DNA of 64,000 bases from DATJBF01 sp035515475 (GTDB lineage: Bacteria > Verrucomicrobiota > Verrucomicrobiia > Palsa-1439). The notes beneath the pieces are model-generated. The model worked only from the letters and a program-made list of their open reading frames with translations. It did not search any database and was not told where the DNA came from. The stretch spans positions 1-64,000 of the forward strand of contig DATJBF010000033.1 in the NCBI GenBank assembly GCA_035515475.1. Direction: 5' to 3'. The position numbers and the translations under genes were made by a program. Shown piece by piece: positions 43,742 to 51,793 of the stretch; the first letter of the stretch is position 1; each line of letters begins with the position of its first letter.

Positions 43742-44242
43742 CTACTGCAGCTTCTCTTGAATTAGATCTGCCAATTCGTTAGGCGCGTATGACCGCTTCG
43801 CCGTGACATGGAGAATCGGCAGGCCCGCCGCGCCGAGAGCTTCATCCACAAATGCGTCGCGTTGTGCCCGGTCATCACGCTCATGCGACGAATCATCCAA
43901 CTCGATCACCAGCAGCGGCGACAGCTTTTCCCGGTCGCACAGCAGGAAATCGACGTGCTTGGACATCACGCGGTTGTTGTGACTTTGGCGATTTTCTGTC
44001 CCCTTTGGCAAATAGAGCAGGTCGAGCAGCCGTACCTTCGCAAAAACCTCCAGTTGGTCGCCGGCGATACCGCGCAAGACATCGTAAAACGAGCGTTCAG
44101 TCGCCGTGAGCAAGTAGTCCTTCTTCCGGTAGGGCAGCTTGTCGGGCGCGGATGTCTTCCTGCCCAGTGCGCTCTTGAGTGGCGCAAGGCCCACTGCTGC
44201 GAGTACGACCAGCACGACAAGAATCGGCAGCAGGATTTTCAT
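43742..44242 (-). CDS. Membrane-anchored DUF2726 nuclease-fold protein
   Basis: 166 residues. One N-terminal hydrophobic helix (ILLPILVVLVVLAAVGLAPL) is followed by a DUF2726 domain: LLTATERSFYDVLRGIAGD, FAKVRLLDLLYLP, KHVDFLLCD with its Asp, and VIELDDSSHERDDRAQRDAF with the E-x-D core. This is a PD-(D/E)xK-like fold. Such proteins often accompany restriction or defence genes; here the gene is divergent from the XRE controller. The function is unproven. Confidence 0.75.
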   Translation of the reverse strand: MKILLPILVVLVVLAAVGLAPLKSALGRKTSAPDKLPYRKKDYLLTATERSFYDVLRGIAGDQLEVFAKVRLLDLLYLPKGTENRQSHNNRVMSKHVDFLLCDREKLSPLLVIELDDSSHERDDRAQRDAFVDEALGAAGLPILHVTAKRSYAPNELADLIQEKLQ

Positions 44243-44308
44243 GCTTCGACTTCCATACTAGCGAGCAGTGGCCGCCAAAACAAGCGCGGCCGTCCATCCT
44301 CACAATAT

Positions 44309-44356
44309 GACTCATCGTCTGTGGGCATTTTGCGGGCGCTGCTTAGACTATGAGTC
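44309..44356 (+). promoter_or_regulatory. Candidate controller-protein (C-box) operators at the RM promoter
   Basis: GACTATGAGTC (44346-44356) fits the GACT-N3-AGTC half-site of type II RM controller operators and touches the ATG at 44357. GACTCATCGTC (44309-44319) is a weaker copy. TAGACT (44344-44349) resembles a -10 box seven bases before the ATG, and there is no ribosome-binding site, so the XRE mRNA may be leaderless, as reported for some C-protein genes. Confidence 0.5.
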
Positions 44357-44584
44357 ATGGCGAAGAGACATCCTGTTCTCACGGCGTTCGGCCTCAACGT
44401 CCGCAAGCAACGTGAGGCGCGAGGACTGACCCAAGAGGCGCTTGCTGAAAAGGCCGACCTCGACCAGACCTACATCAGCGGCATCGAGCGGGGCGTCCGC
44501 AATCCCAGCATCCTCAGCATCGCAAAAATGGCCAAGGCGCTGGGAGTCCCACTTTCCCAACTCACAAACGGGATGCGCGGATGA
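44357..44584 (+). CDS. XRE-family regulator, probable RM controller (C) protein
   Basis: 75 residues, one helix-turn-helix domain: NVRKQREARGLTQEALAEKADL, then QTYISGIERGVRNPSI, the classic XRE recognition helix. The length and the position directly before the methyltransferase (ATGA overlap with its start) fit C proteins of type II restriction systems. Such proteins first activate then repress their own promoter, delaying endonuclease production until the host DNA is methylated. Confidence 0.85.
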   Translation: MAKRHPVLTAFGLNVRKQREARGLTQEALAEKADLDQTYISGIERGVRNPSILSIAKMAKALGVPLSQLTNGMRG

Positions 44585-45726
44585 AGCGACGCTCCAAATT
44601 GAGGAAACGTGCTGTCCGCGAGGAGCCCGGAATCTATCGCAGCGACGGACCGTCATCCGGTCGGAAATTCCGCTTCATTGACCTCTTTTGCGGCATCGGC
44701 GGATTCCGAATCGCTTTCGAGAGGGCCGGCTGCGAGTGCGCCTGGTCTTGCGATTGGGACAAACACGCACAGGTGACTTACGAAGCGAATTTCGGTGAAA
44801 AGCCGCACGGCGACATTCATTCCATCGCTGTTGCGGATATTCCGAAGCACGACATTCTTTGTGCAGGATTCCCCTGTCAGCCGTTCAGCATTGCCGGCGT
44901 TTCAAAGAAGAAGGCGCTGGGCGAGGCCCACGGTTTCGAAGACAAGAAGCAAGGAAACCTCTTTTTCTCAATTGCCGAGATTCTCGACTACCACAAACCA
45001 TCGGCGTTCGTGCTTGAAAACGTAAAGAACCTCTTGCACCACGACAAAGGTCACACGTTTCAGGTTATTCACGACACGCTCACCAAGGCGCTCGGTTACA
45101 CCGTCTACAAGAAAGTCATCGATGCCAAGTCGGTTGTGCCGCAGCACCGGGAGAGGATCTTCCTAATAGGCTTCAAACCGTGGCGCTACTTTGAGTTTCC
45201 ATCTTTCCCAGCCGAAGGGCCGAAGCTCTCCACAATTCTTGAGGAAGATGTCACGCCAAAATACACACTTACAGATCACCTTTGGCAATACCTGCAGGAC
45301 TATGCAGCAAAGCATCGCGCCGCTGGTAACGGCTTCGGTTACGGGTTGACCGCCCACAACGCCATAGCGCGGACGTTGAGCGCGCGCTACTACAAGGATG
45401 GCGCCGAAATTCTCGTTACTCAAAGTCGGGGTCGCAACCCGCGGCGTCTGACTCCGCGCGAGTGCGCCCGCCTCATGGGATACCCCGACAGCTTTAAGAT
45501 TCCCGTTTCCGACACCCAAGGCTACAGGCAATTCGGAAATTCCGTTGTTGTTCCTGTCGTACAAGCTATCGCGAAATCCGTTGTCGAATCGATAAGCAGA
45601 CCTGCCGGTGAAAAACCTATTCTGAAGCTAGCCTCAGCCGAACGAAAGCAGCAAAGCAATCTCCAAGGGGAACTGCGGCGAATTAAGTATCCGACTCGAC
45701 GACGCAAGATGCAGAAGGTCGCTTGA
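44581..45726 (+). CDS. DNA (cytosine-5) methyltransferase
   Basis: 381 residues. Motif I FIDLFCGIGGFRIAFE (32-47), catalytic motif IV GFPCQPFS (about 97-104), motif VI ENVKN, motif VIII QHRERIFLIG and motif X GNSVVVPV. The basic N-terminal 30 residues are extra. It would methylate the site cut by the downstream MvaI/BcnI-type nuclease. It is coupled to the XRE gene (ATGA) and to the nuclease gene (TTGA overlap at 45723-45726). Family recognition sites are CCWGG or CCSGG, but specificity here is inferred only from the partner. Confidence 0.95.
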   Translation: MKRRSKLRKRAVREEPGIYRSDGPSSGRKFRFIDLFCGIGGFRIAFERAGCECAWSCDWDKHAQVTYEANFGEKPHGDIHSIAVADIPKHDILCAGFPCQPFSIAGVSKKKALGEAHGFEDKKQGNLFFSIAEILDYHKPSAFVLENVKNLLHHDKGHTFQVIHDTLTKALGYTVYKKVIDAKSVVPQHRERIFLIGFKPWRYFEFPSFPAEGPKLSTILEEDVTPKYTLTDHLWQYLQDYAAKHRAAGNGFGYGLTAHNAIARTLSARYYKDGAEILVTQSRGRNPRRLTPRECARLMGYPDSFKIPVSDTQGYRQFGNSVVVPVVQAIAKSVVESISRPAGEKPILKLASAERKQQSNLQGELRRIKYPTRRRKMQKVA

Positions 45727-47027
45727 ACCTCAGTCAACTCAAAGCTTTGTTCGTCACTGCTGGCTGTACCAAGCTCTATGCGAAGCCGCTCGCTGAGAAC
45801 GACAACTCGAAAAACCAAGTCTACTTCGGGCCCGACTTTCAAGCTCTCAATCTCTTCCCGAATGAAGGCATACTCCCTGACAGCAGTCCGAAGAATCCCA
45901 TCTTCAAGGCGCGGCTACGATTTGGCTGGCTTCTGCCAGACGGCCGCGTTGTCGATGCACCTAGAGCGCAGCTCATTCTTTATCCGCAGTACCCCGAGGT
46001 GAGGCTGTCCGGTTTTCTCCAGGGATGCGCCTCGCCGCCTTCCACTCTTATGGTCGGTCGAATATTAGGCCGAGTGTTGTTTCTGGGTGTGACCTTAGAT
46101 CGTCGGATCGTGGCGTTCGTCGTCCCTGCAGATTCCGAAGTAGCCGCAGAGTTTCGCTCGTTGAATCGGCAACCGACCTCCGGTGTTTTCATCGAACTGG
46201 AACTTCCGGGAGTTGCGGGCGAAGCCGATTCTAGATCCCGGCTGCTGGCAGAGTTGCTGCGAATTCACCGCCTCGGCTGGATTGATTCCAAGCAGCTTTC
46301 GGAGGACGGGACACTTCTTCCCTGCAACGCACCGCAGTGCGGAGGCTTTACTCTGGAGGCAGAGCTTCGGATTCCCAAGAACAGCAGAGCCGAGCCTGAC
46401 TTCCTCGGTTGGGAGGTCAAGCAGCACGCGGTTACGAGCTTCGAGAGAGTCGAGGCCGGCGTAATCACGTTGATGACTCCAGAACCTACCGGCGGCGTAT
46501 ACAAGGACCGCGGGCCAGAAGTCTTCGTGCGGCGCTTTGGTTACAGGGACAAGCGCGGACGGAAGGATCGGATGAATTTCGGTGGAATCTATCGGTTCGG
46601 CTGCCGTCATGCTGAGACGCATTTGACGTTGCGGCTGTCGGGGTTTGATGCTGTCAATAGCAAGATCACTGACCAGAACGGCGCTGTTGCATTGCTGACC
46701 GATGACGGCGAAGTGGCGGCAGCGTGGGGTTTTGCCGGATTGCTGACCCACTGGACCCGCAAGCACGCCAAAGCGGCATATGTACCGTCGCGCAGCCGCA
46801 TTGAGCTACGGCGTCAATATGCCTACGGAGATCGAGTGCGACTTGCAGTGCAGACAGATTTTCTACGGTTTCTTCGCGCGATGGCGAGTGGTGTGGTTTA
46901 CTACGATCCCGGCATCAAGGTGGAACATGTATCGAGTACGCCGAAGGTAAAGCGCCGTAGCCAGTTCCGCATTGCGTCGCGGAATATCACTGCGCTCTAC
47001 GGATCGGTTGAATTGGTTGCTCTCTGA
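45723..47027 (+). CDS. MvaI/BcnI-family type II restriction endonuclease
   Basis: 434 residues from TTG 45723, coupled to the methyltransferase. EPDFLGWEVKQH (224-235) gives the PD-(D/E)xK active site: Asp226, Glu231 and Lys233. The surrounding C-terminal half (LRIPKNSRAEPDF, VITLMTPEPTGG, DRMNFGGIYRFG) follows the MvaI/BcnI family. MvaI cuts CCWGG and BcnI cuts CCSGG. The N-terminal about 180 residues form an additional domain, perhaps DNA binding. The protein is longer than the classic single-domain enzymes, and the extra part is the main oddity. Confidence 0.88.
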   Translation: MNLSQLKALFVTAGCTKLYAKPLAENDNSKNQVYFGPDFQALNLFPNEGILPDSSPKNPIFKARLRFGWLLPDGRVVDAPRAQLILYPQYPEVRLSGFLQGCASPPSTLMVGRILGRVLFLGVTLDRRIVAFVVPADSEVAAEFRSLNRQPTSGVFIELELPGVAGEADSRSRLLAELLRIHRLGWIDSKQLSEDGTLLPCNAPQCGGFTLEAELRIPKNSRAEPDFLGWEVKQHAVTSFERVEAGVITLMTPEPTGGVYKDRGPEVFVRRFGYRDKRGRKDRMNFGGIYRFGCRHAETHLTLRLSGFDAVNSKITDQNGAVALLTDDGEVAAAWGFAGLLTHWTRKHAKAAYVPSRSRIELRRQYAYGDRVRLAVQTDFLRFLRAMASGVVYYDPGIKVEHVSSTPKVKRRSQFRIASRNITALYGSVELVAL

Positions 47028-47030
47028 GCC

Positions 47031-47771
47031 ATGCCGGACGTTTTTACCAAGCGCAAGCGTTCCGAAGTGATGTCGCGGATTCGCGGGCGCGGCAACAAGG
47101 ACACGGAGCTTGCGCTCGCTAAGTTGCTGCGCGCAAATCGAATTACCGGTTGGAGACGACAGCAGGGGCTAAGAATCGAAGGCACGAAGCGGCGCGCTGG
47201 GACAGCACGCCCTACCAACGTCGGGATTGATTTCGTGTTTCCCAAACAGCGCGTGGCGGTCTTCGTCGACGGCTGTTTCTGGCACGGGTGTCCGAAGCAT
47301 TCGAGCCCGAAGAAGTGGTTGAAGAAAAGTTCGATGGGGGAAGGGCAGAAGTCAGGAGTCAGCTACCCGTTCCGAGGCGTCAGGGCGAGGAGTCAGCCGT
47401 CGGCTCTCAGCGGTCAGCCAGCAGTAGTTCGGGAGCGAGGCGCAACCAGCTATCAGCCGTCGGCTATCAGCAGTCAGCCACCACTTGTTCGAGAACGGAG
47501 CACAAACAGCTACCAAGTACGAACCGGGAACCGAGAACTGAGAACGGGCCCTTCGACTACGCTCAGGACCGGCAAACAGTTCTGGCGGGAGAAGCTCGCC
47601 GCAAACATCGCCCGCGACCGGTTTGTGAATCGCAAACTCCGCAAGCAAGGCTGGAAGGTCGTGCGGATATGGGAACACGAATTGGGAAGGGGCAGCCATC
47701 AGCTTTCAGCTTTCAGCTCTCAGCCAGTCGTGGAGAAGATCAGGAGGGCGATGGCGAAGGGAGACGCCTGA
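47031..47771 (+). CDS. vsr: Very short patch repair endonuclease with repeat insertion
   Basis: 246 residues; usual Vsr length is about 135-160. The N-terminal part (RKRSEVMSRIRGRGNKDTELALAKLLR) and NVGIDFVFPKQRVAVFVDGCFWHGCPKH (to residue 90) are normal. The family continues with WREKLAANIARDRFVNRKLRKQGWKVVRIWEHEL, which here begins at residue 185. Residues about 104-181 are in-frame repeat-derived sequence (SQPSAISSQPP and STTLRTG), and the C-terminal tail is also repeat-derived. Vsr nicks T:G mismatches from deaminated 5-methylcytosine, matching the methyltransferase upstream. Activity with the loop is unproven. Confidence 0.85.
   Translation: MPDVFTKRKRSEVMSRIRGRGNKDTELALAKLLRANRITGWRRQQGLRIEGTKRRAGTARPTNVGIDFVFPKQRVAVFVDGCFWHGCPKHSSPKKWLKKSSMGEGQKSGVSYPFRGVRARSQPSALSGQPAVVRERGATSYQPSAISSQPPLVRERSTNSYQVRTGNRELRTGPSTTLRTGKQFWREKLAANIARDRFVNRKLRKQGWKVVRIWEHELGRGSHQLSAFSSQPVVEKIRRAMAKGDA
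47340..47573 (+). repeat. In-frame repeat array inside vsr
   Basis: Variants of CAGCCGTCGGCTATCAGCAG (the unit resembles TCAGC blocks) and a CCCTTCGACTACGCTCAGGA unit. The total is 234 bp, a multiple of three, so the frame is kept. The same TCAGC-type blocks occur at 47696-47735 and 48477-48605. Confidence 0.75.
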
Positions 47772-47803
47772 ACGTTGAATCCGGACAGCGCTCTCGGCAG
47801 TCA
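47661..47803. repeat. vsr 3'-end direct repeat, first copy
   Basis: It encodes the VRIWEHELG end of Vsr followed by the tract CAGCCATCAGCTTTCAGC, CAGTCGTGGAGAAGATCAGG and GAACGTTGAATCCGGACAGC. The partner copy is 48443-48575. HicBA lies between them. Confidence 0.75.
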
Positions 47804-47918
47804 GCGATCAGCCATTCTCGCCGATTCGCGGTAAGAACGCCGTCCCAAGATCTCACGCTCTCATGGCAGCGCGGGAAGCGTTGCGTTCGGCGAGGAGAAC
47901 TGGCATAGTGAGGACGTT

Positions 47919-48128
47919 ATGAAGCGCGAATTTACGGTGGTGATCGAGCGGGATGAAGGGGGTTACTATGTCGCCTCGGTCCCCGAACTGCGCGGATGCC
48001 ACACGCAGGCCAAGTCGCTCGACGCGTTGATGAAACGGATCCGCGAGGCGATCGAGTTGTGCCTTGAGGTGGAAGCCGAGCGCGGCCCGCGCGGTGTGTT
48101 TGTCGGCGTCCAGCGAATCACCGTGTGA
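47919..48128 (+). CDS. hicB: HicB-type antitoxin
   Basis: 69 residues, a partial RNase-H-like fold: FTVVIERDEGGYYVASVPELRGCHTQAKSLDALMKRIREAIELCLE. There is no C-terminal DNA-binding part, so operon autoregulation by this protein alone is doubtful. It would bind the HicA toxin. Its stop overlaps the possible GTG start of hicA (GTGA). The gene order (antitoxin first) is the less common HicBA form. A non-RM cargo of this kind suggests acquisition with flanking repeats. Confidence 0.88.
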   Translation: MKREFTVVIERDEGGYYVASVPELRGCHTQAKSLDALMKRIREAIELCLEVEAERGPRGVFVGVQRITV

Positions 48129-48130
48129 GC

Positions 48131-48358
48131 ATGAGCAAGCTGCCCCGACTTCGCGGTCGTGAGGTCATCGCAGCATTGCGCAAGGCCGGATTTGGGATTG
48201 TCAGGATCAAGGGCAGCCACCATTTCCTCCAACATTCCGATGGCCGCTGCACCGTGGTGCCAGTGCATGCCGGCGAGACAATCGGCCCGGGCCTCATGAA
48301 CAGAATTCTGAAAGATATCGAGATGTCTCGCGACGAGTTCGTCGCGTTCCTCAAGTAG
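48131..48358 (+). CDS. hicA: HicA-type mRNA interferase toxin
   Basis: 75 residues, a double-stranded-RNA-binding-like fold: LRGREVIAALRKAGFGIVRIKGSHHFLQH. The catalytic His lies in GSHH. It cleaves mRNA in the cytoplasm unless bound by HicB. The ATG at 48131 is preferred; GTG 48125, overlapping the hicB stop, would add two residues. Confidence 0.88.
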   Translation: MSKLPRLRGREVIAALRKAGFGIVRIKGSHHFLQHSDGRCTVVPVHAGETIGPGLMNRILKDIEMSRDEFVAFLK

Positions 48359-48442
48359 ATCAGGACCGCCGAGGTGTTTCAGGCACAGCCTCTCTCTCCA
48401 GACCCCGTCCCCGGTCCAAAGAGCGAGCCGTTGTTGGCGTGG

Positions 48443-48575
48443 CGTGCGGATTTGGAAGCATGATTTGGGAAGGGGCAGCCATCAGCTTTCAGCTCTCAGC
48501 CAGTCGTGGAGAAGATCAGGAGGGCGCTGGGAAACGCCTGAACGTTGAATCCGGACAGCGCTCTCAGCGGTCAGC
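48443..48575. repeat. vsr 3'-end direct repeat, second copy
   Basis: Starts with sequence coding VRIWKHDLG, a slightly different Vsr C-terminal end (Lys/Asp instead of Glu/Glu), followed by the same repeat tail as in 47661-47803. No complete vsr precedes it, so it is a gene fragment. Confidence 0.7.
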
Positions 48576-48598
48576 TTTCAGCTCTCAGCCAGTCGTGA

Positions 48599-48986
48599 AA
48601 AAAATACGGCGAGAGGCGGCAAACTCCTGAACCCCGACCAGGGAACCCTTCGACAAGCTCAGGGCAGGCGCTGAACTCTGAACCCCGACTAAAACGTCGG
48701 GGCAGGCTTTGAACGCCGCGGACAGGGCTCGCAAATTGTGGCCGCGCAGCAACGCGGCCCTACCACGGAGAGATTTACGTTGCGTCACGAGGCAACGTGA
48801 AGATCATCTGAGCATCCGCGTTGATTCGCGTACATCCGCGGTTAAACAAAATCTTCGTGCCCCCGCCTGCGGCGGACAAGCCACGCCCAAGGCGGGTAAA
48901 CTTCGTGTCCTTCGTGGTGAGACGAGCGGACGGAACGTGGCCGCGCAGCAGCGCGGCCCTACCAAGAGCAGATTCGCGGGCTGCCG
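48599..48986. repeat. Intergenic mosaic of dispersed repeats
   Basis: This gene-free stretch holds a CCCTTCGACAAGCTCAGGGC unit (48648), CCCCGAC/GTCGGGG stems, two GGCCGCGCAGCNACGCGGCC palindromes (near 48740 and 48940), an ACGTTGCGTCACGAGGCAAC palindrome (48777), GATTCGCGTACATCCGCGG (48823) and CTTCGTGGTGAGACGAGCGG. I see no protein or RNA gene in it. Confidence 0.65.
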
Positions 48987-50057
48987 CTAAAAACAGAACG
49001 TCCCTTTGATGGTGAACGAGCCGATCTTGTCGTTGCCGTCCTGACCGCGGAATTCTTCCGTGCGGATGATCCGGGTGTAGGCGACCTCAAGATGGCGGAA
49101 CATCTGGACCGCGAATCCCCAACTCAGGTCGCCGACCCAGATGTTTTTGTCTACGCTCGGGCCGCCCCGAAATGAGTTGCCGTCGAGCGTGATGTCGTGG
49201 CCCACGGCCCGGCCGGCGACGCCACCGAACCCGTAGGCGTACCACCACGGCGCCTGGCGAGTTAGACCACTGTTGATCGAGGCCGGCGAGTCGATGATCG
49301 GCACGCCGAAGTCGCGCGGGAGATTACAGCCGAGACGCACGGTGGTCCCCGCCGTCGCGAACGTGAACACGTTGCCAAGGTCGCCACCGACATACGGAAT
49401 CACATCGGCATACCGGGCCGTTTCCGCCGTCGGTGAATAGCGCCACAACCGGGCGTACTTGAGCACCAGACCGGGTTCGTTCTTGAGTTGATGGTCCCAG
49501 CCCTTGGGGATGTCGTCGGGAAACCACCAGCGATGAATGGTCTTCTGCGCCTCCTCGCCAATCGCGTCGGGACCGACCACGCCGAGATTGATTTCGAAAT
49601 TCTCCATCACGGCGACGTTGGTGCCGAGTGCGCCCCGGCGTTGGTAGACGGCGCCCGTGTACAGCCAGCCGGCGTAGGGTCGATCCGTCTTGATCGGCGC
49701 GGGATCCAGGATCTTTTCCGGCGTGTAAATGTTTTGCCCGACAATGATCCAGCCGAGGTTGCCGGCTTCGGGGTTGATTCCCCAATCGGCCAGCTTGTTG
49801 AGACGGCCGGTCAGGTTGCTGGCGAAATCGTCGCCGCCGAAGAGAACCATCTTCAGTCCCGCCGTGTAATGGCGGTCTTGATGCTCGCCAAAAGGATTGG
49901 CGAACGAATCGTTCTCCACCGTCAGCGCGAGCACACAGCCGTCCCCATCCGCAGGCGCCGACGCGTCGCACCGCCAGCCCGCGCCCACGAGAATGAGGCC
50001 GACGAATCCCACGACGACTCGGTGCCGGCCGGGGATGATTCGTCTCGCGAGATTCAT
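48987..50057 (-). CDS. Lipid A 3'-O-deacylase LpxR family outer-membrane protein
   Basis: 356 residues. A signal peptide precedes the LpxR (DUF2219) beta-barrel. Typical motifs: LTVENDSFANPFGEHQDRHYTAGLK and TDRPYAGWLY; His and Asn/Ser of the active site lie in the first. It removes an acyloxyacyl group from lipid A in the outer membrane. The C terminus ends in FTIKGTFCF, a beta-signal-like end. It stands alone on the minus strand among repeats. No ribosome-site ambiguity was resolved. Confidence 0.85.
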   Translation of the reverse strand: MNLARRIIPGRHRVVVGFVGLILVGAGWRCDASAPADGDGCVLALTVENDSFANPFGEHQDRHYTAGLKMVLFGGDDFASNLTGRLNKLADWGINPEAGNLGWIIVGQNIYTPEKILDPAPIKTDRPYAGWLYTGAVYQRRGALGTNVAVMENFEINLGVVGPDAIGEEAQKTIHRWWFPDDIPKGWDHQLKNEPGLVLKYARLWRYSPTAETARYADVIPYVGGDLGNVFTFATAGTTVRLGCNLPRDFGVPIIDSPASINSGLTRQAPWWYAYGFGGVAGRAVGHDITLDGNSFRGGPSVDKNIWVGDLSWGFAVQMFRHLEVAYTRIIRTEEFRGQDGNDKIGSFTIKGTFCF

Positions 50058-50195
50058 GAACGGCGCAGTATAGCGGAGAGACGGAAGGAAGTCAGGATAC
50101 AGAATTCAGGAAGCCGAAGGTACTGGACACCGCCTAGTGGTTGTCGGTAGGGACGCGGTTCATCGCGAGGGCGATTCACCACGAGCGGTGCTCCG

Positions 50196-50310
50196 CGTCC
50201 AGGCCGCGGCGCAGCGCGGCCCTACCCTTCGTGGTGAGACGAGCGGGCGGCTGAGCCAGCCGTCCCTACGGTTCCGTGTTGATTCGCGTGCATTCGCGGG
50301 AAAAAGCTTC
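50196..50310. repeat. Repeat cluster upstream of btpA
   Basis: GGCCGCGGCGCAGCGCGGCC (about 50199-50221), CTTCGTGGTGAGACGAGCGG (50228-50247) and GTTGATTCGCGTGCATTCGC (50278-50297). No gene is present between 50058 and 50324. Confidence 0.6.
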
Positions 50311-50324
50311 TATAATCATCCGTC

Positions 50325-51119
50325 ATGCGGTTCGCCTCCAAGAAACCCGTCATCGCCATGATCCACGTCGGCGCGTTGCCCGGCACGCCAGCCGCCCGCA
50401 CCAATCTCCGCAACATCGAAGCCAGCGCGTTGCGCGAAGCCAAACTGTACCGCGCCGCAGGCGTCCACGGTCTGATGCTCGAAAACATGCACGACACGCC
50501 GTACCTCAGGGAAAAAGTCGGCCCCGAGATCGTCGCCGCCATGGCCATCATCGCCCGGGCCGTCAAAGACGCCACCGGCTTGCCCGGCGGCGTGCAGGTG
50601 CTGGCCGGCGCCAACCTCGAAGCCATGGCTGTCGCTCACACCGCTGGACTCGATTTCATCCGGGCCGAAGGATTCGCCTTTGCCCACGTCGCCGACGAAG
50701 GATTCATCCAATCTTCCGCCGCCAAACTTTTGCGGTATCGGAAACAAATCGGCGCCGACCGCGTCCAGGTCTGGGCCGACGTGAAAAAGAAACACAGTTC
50801 GCACGCCATCACGGCCGATGTCGATATCGCCGCGACGGCCGAGGCGGTGGAGTTCATGCGAGGCGACGCGGTGATTGTGACGGGATCGGTCACGGGCGAC
50901 GCGCCGCAATTGGCCGACGTCACCGACGCCAAACGGAAGTGTCGATTGCCCGTGTATCTCGGTTCGGGCATCACCGCGGAGAATCTGTCGACGTTCTACG
51001 ACGCGGCCGACGGGTTTATCGTGGGATCGTATTTCAAGGTGGACGGACGCTGGAACAAGCCGGTCGATCCGAAGCGCGTGAAACGGTTCATGGCCGCGCA
51101 CGAGAAGATGGGAAAGTAG
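50325..51119 (+). CDS. BtpA/SgcQ family TIM-barrel protein
   Basis: 264 residues. The BtpA signature is present: VIAMIHVGALPGTP, YRAAGVHGLMLENMHDTPY, GLPGGVQVLAGAN and the C-terminal glycine phosphate loop VYLGSGITAENL with a following DGFIVGSYFK. BtpA was found to stabilise photosystem I in cyanobacteria, and SgcQ is a sugar-metabolism paralog; in a heterotroph of this kind the role is unknown. Single gene, preceded by a repeat cluster. Confidence 0.85.
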   Translation: MRFASKKPVIAMIHVGALPGTPAARTNLRNIEASALREAKLYRAAGVHGLMLENMHDTPYLREKVGPEIVAAMAIIARAVKDATGLPGGVQVLAGANLEAMAVAHTAGLDFIRAEGFAFAHVADEGFIQSSAAKLLRYRKQIGADRVQVWADVKKKHSSHAITADVDIAATAEAVEFMRGDAVIVTGSVTGDAPQLADVTDAKRKCRLPVYLGSGITAENLSTFYDAADGFIVGSYFKVDGRWNKPVDPKRVKRFMAAHEKMGK

Positions 51120-51302
51120 AACAGGCATCTGGCCTGTTCCAGCCACGGATTGCCGCCCATCACCCATCGGCGTCTCGCCACGCTCGGCTCACCCGGATGT
51201 TCACGGATGATCCTTGGGCTGCGCCACGCCGTAACCCAAAACCGCCATTTCCATCTGCCTGCAGCTGACAAGTCGGTAGCTACTCGTGACACGGAGGCAG
51301 TT

Positions 51303-51326
51303 CACGTTGCGTCGTGACGCAACGTG
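51303..51326. repeat. Near-perfect palindrome
   Basis: CACGTTGCGTC-GT-GACGCAACGTG, 11-bp arms with a 2-nt centre. A shorter variant is at 48777. The gap 51120-51424 contains ATCAGTG-type and CCCTTCGCTTCGCTCAGGC-type repeats and no gene. Confidence 0.6.
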
Positions 51327-51424
51327 AGTTTCCGTGTCAATCAGTGCTAATCAGTGGCCAAAGAGAGACCCTTCGCTTCGCTCAGGCTGACAGACTGGAT
51401 CGGCGGGGGCTCGATACCCAAGGC

Positions 51425-51793
51425 TCAAGGCCCAACGGCATCTTCTTTCTTGATGGTCACGTCGATAAGGCCGACTTCCGGATCGGCGAGCCTGGCAAAC
51501 GCAGCGCGACTCAGGTCGATCGTCCGGCCTTCCCGGACCAACCGTTTCGCCGGGCCGCGGTCGGTGATTTCCACCACCACGCTGCGGTCGTCGTAGGTGA
51601 CCACCACCTTGGTGCCGAGATCGTAAAACCACGAGGCCGCGGTGAGTTTGTCGGGATCAAACCGTTGACCGTTGGCCATCAACTGGCCGCGGTGCTCGTT
51701 CCCGTACCACGACGCCTCATCAGCGGCCCGACAGGTCACCGCCATGACCGTGAGAAGCATCCAGATCGTCAGCAATTCGTTTCGAATCCTCAT
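51425..51793 (-). CDS. RlpA-type DPBB septal-ring-like protein, short form
   Basis: 122 residues. A signal peptide (LLTIWMLLTVMAVTCRA) is followed by one double-psi beta-barrel: EASWYGNEHRGQLMANGQRFDPDKLTAASWFYDLGTKVVV, then ITDRGPAKRLVREGRTIDLSRAAFARL. RlpA enzymes cleave naked glycan strands at the septum. The family often has an added SPOR domain; here it is missing. Start ATG 51793 fits the signal peptide; the longer frame adds an unlikely basic stretch. Single gene. Confidence 0.85.
   Translation of the reverse strand: MRIRNELLTIWMLLTVMAVTCRAADEASWYGNEHRGQLMANGQRFDPDKLTAASWFYDLGTKVVVTYDDRSVVVEITDRGPAKRLVREGRTIDLSRAAFARLADPEVGLIDVTIKKEDAVGP

Noticed and set aside
47391..48605. CRISPR array from TCAGC-type repeats
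   Set aside because: Units are short, irregular and without constant spacers. No cas genes are present.
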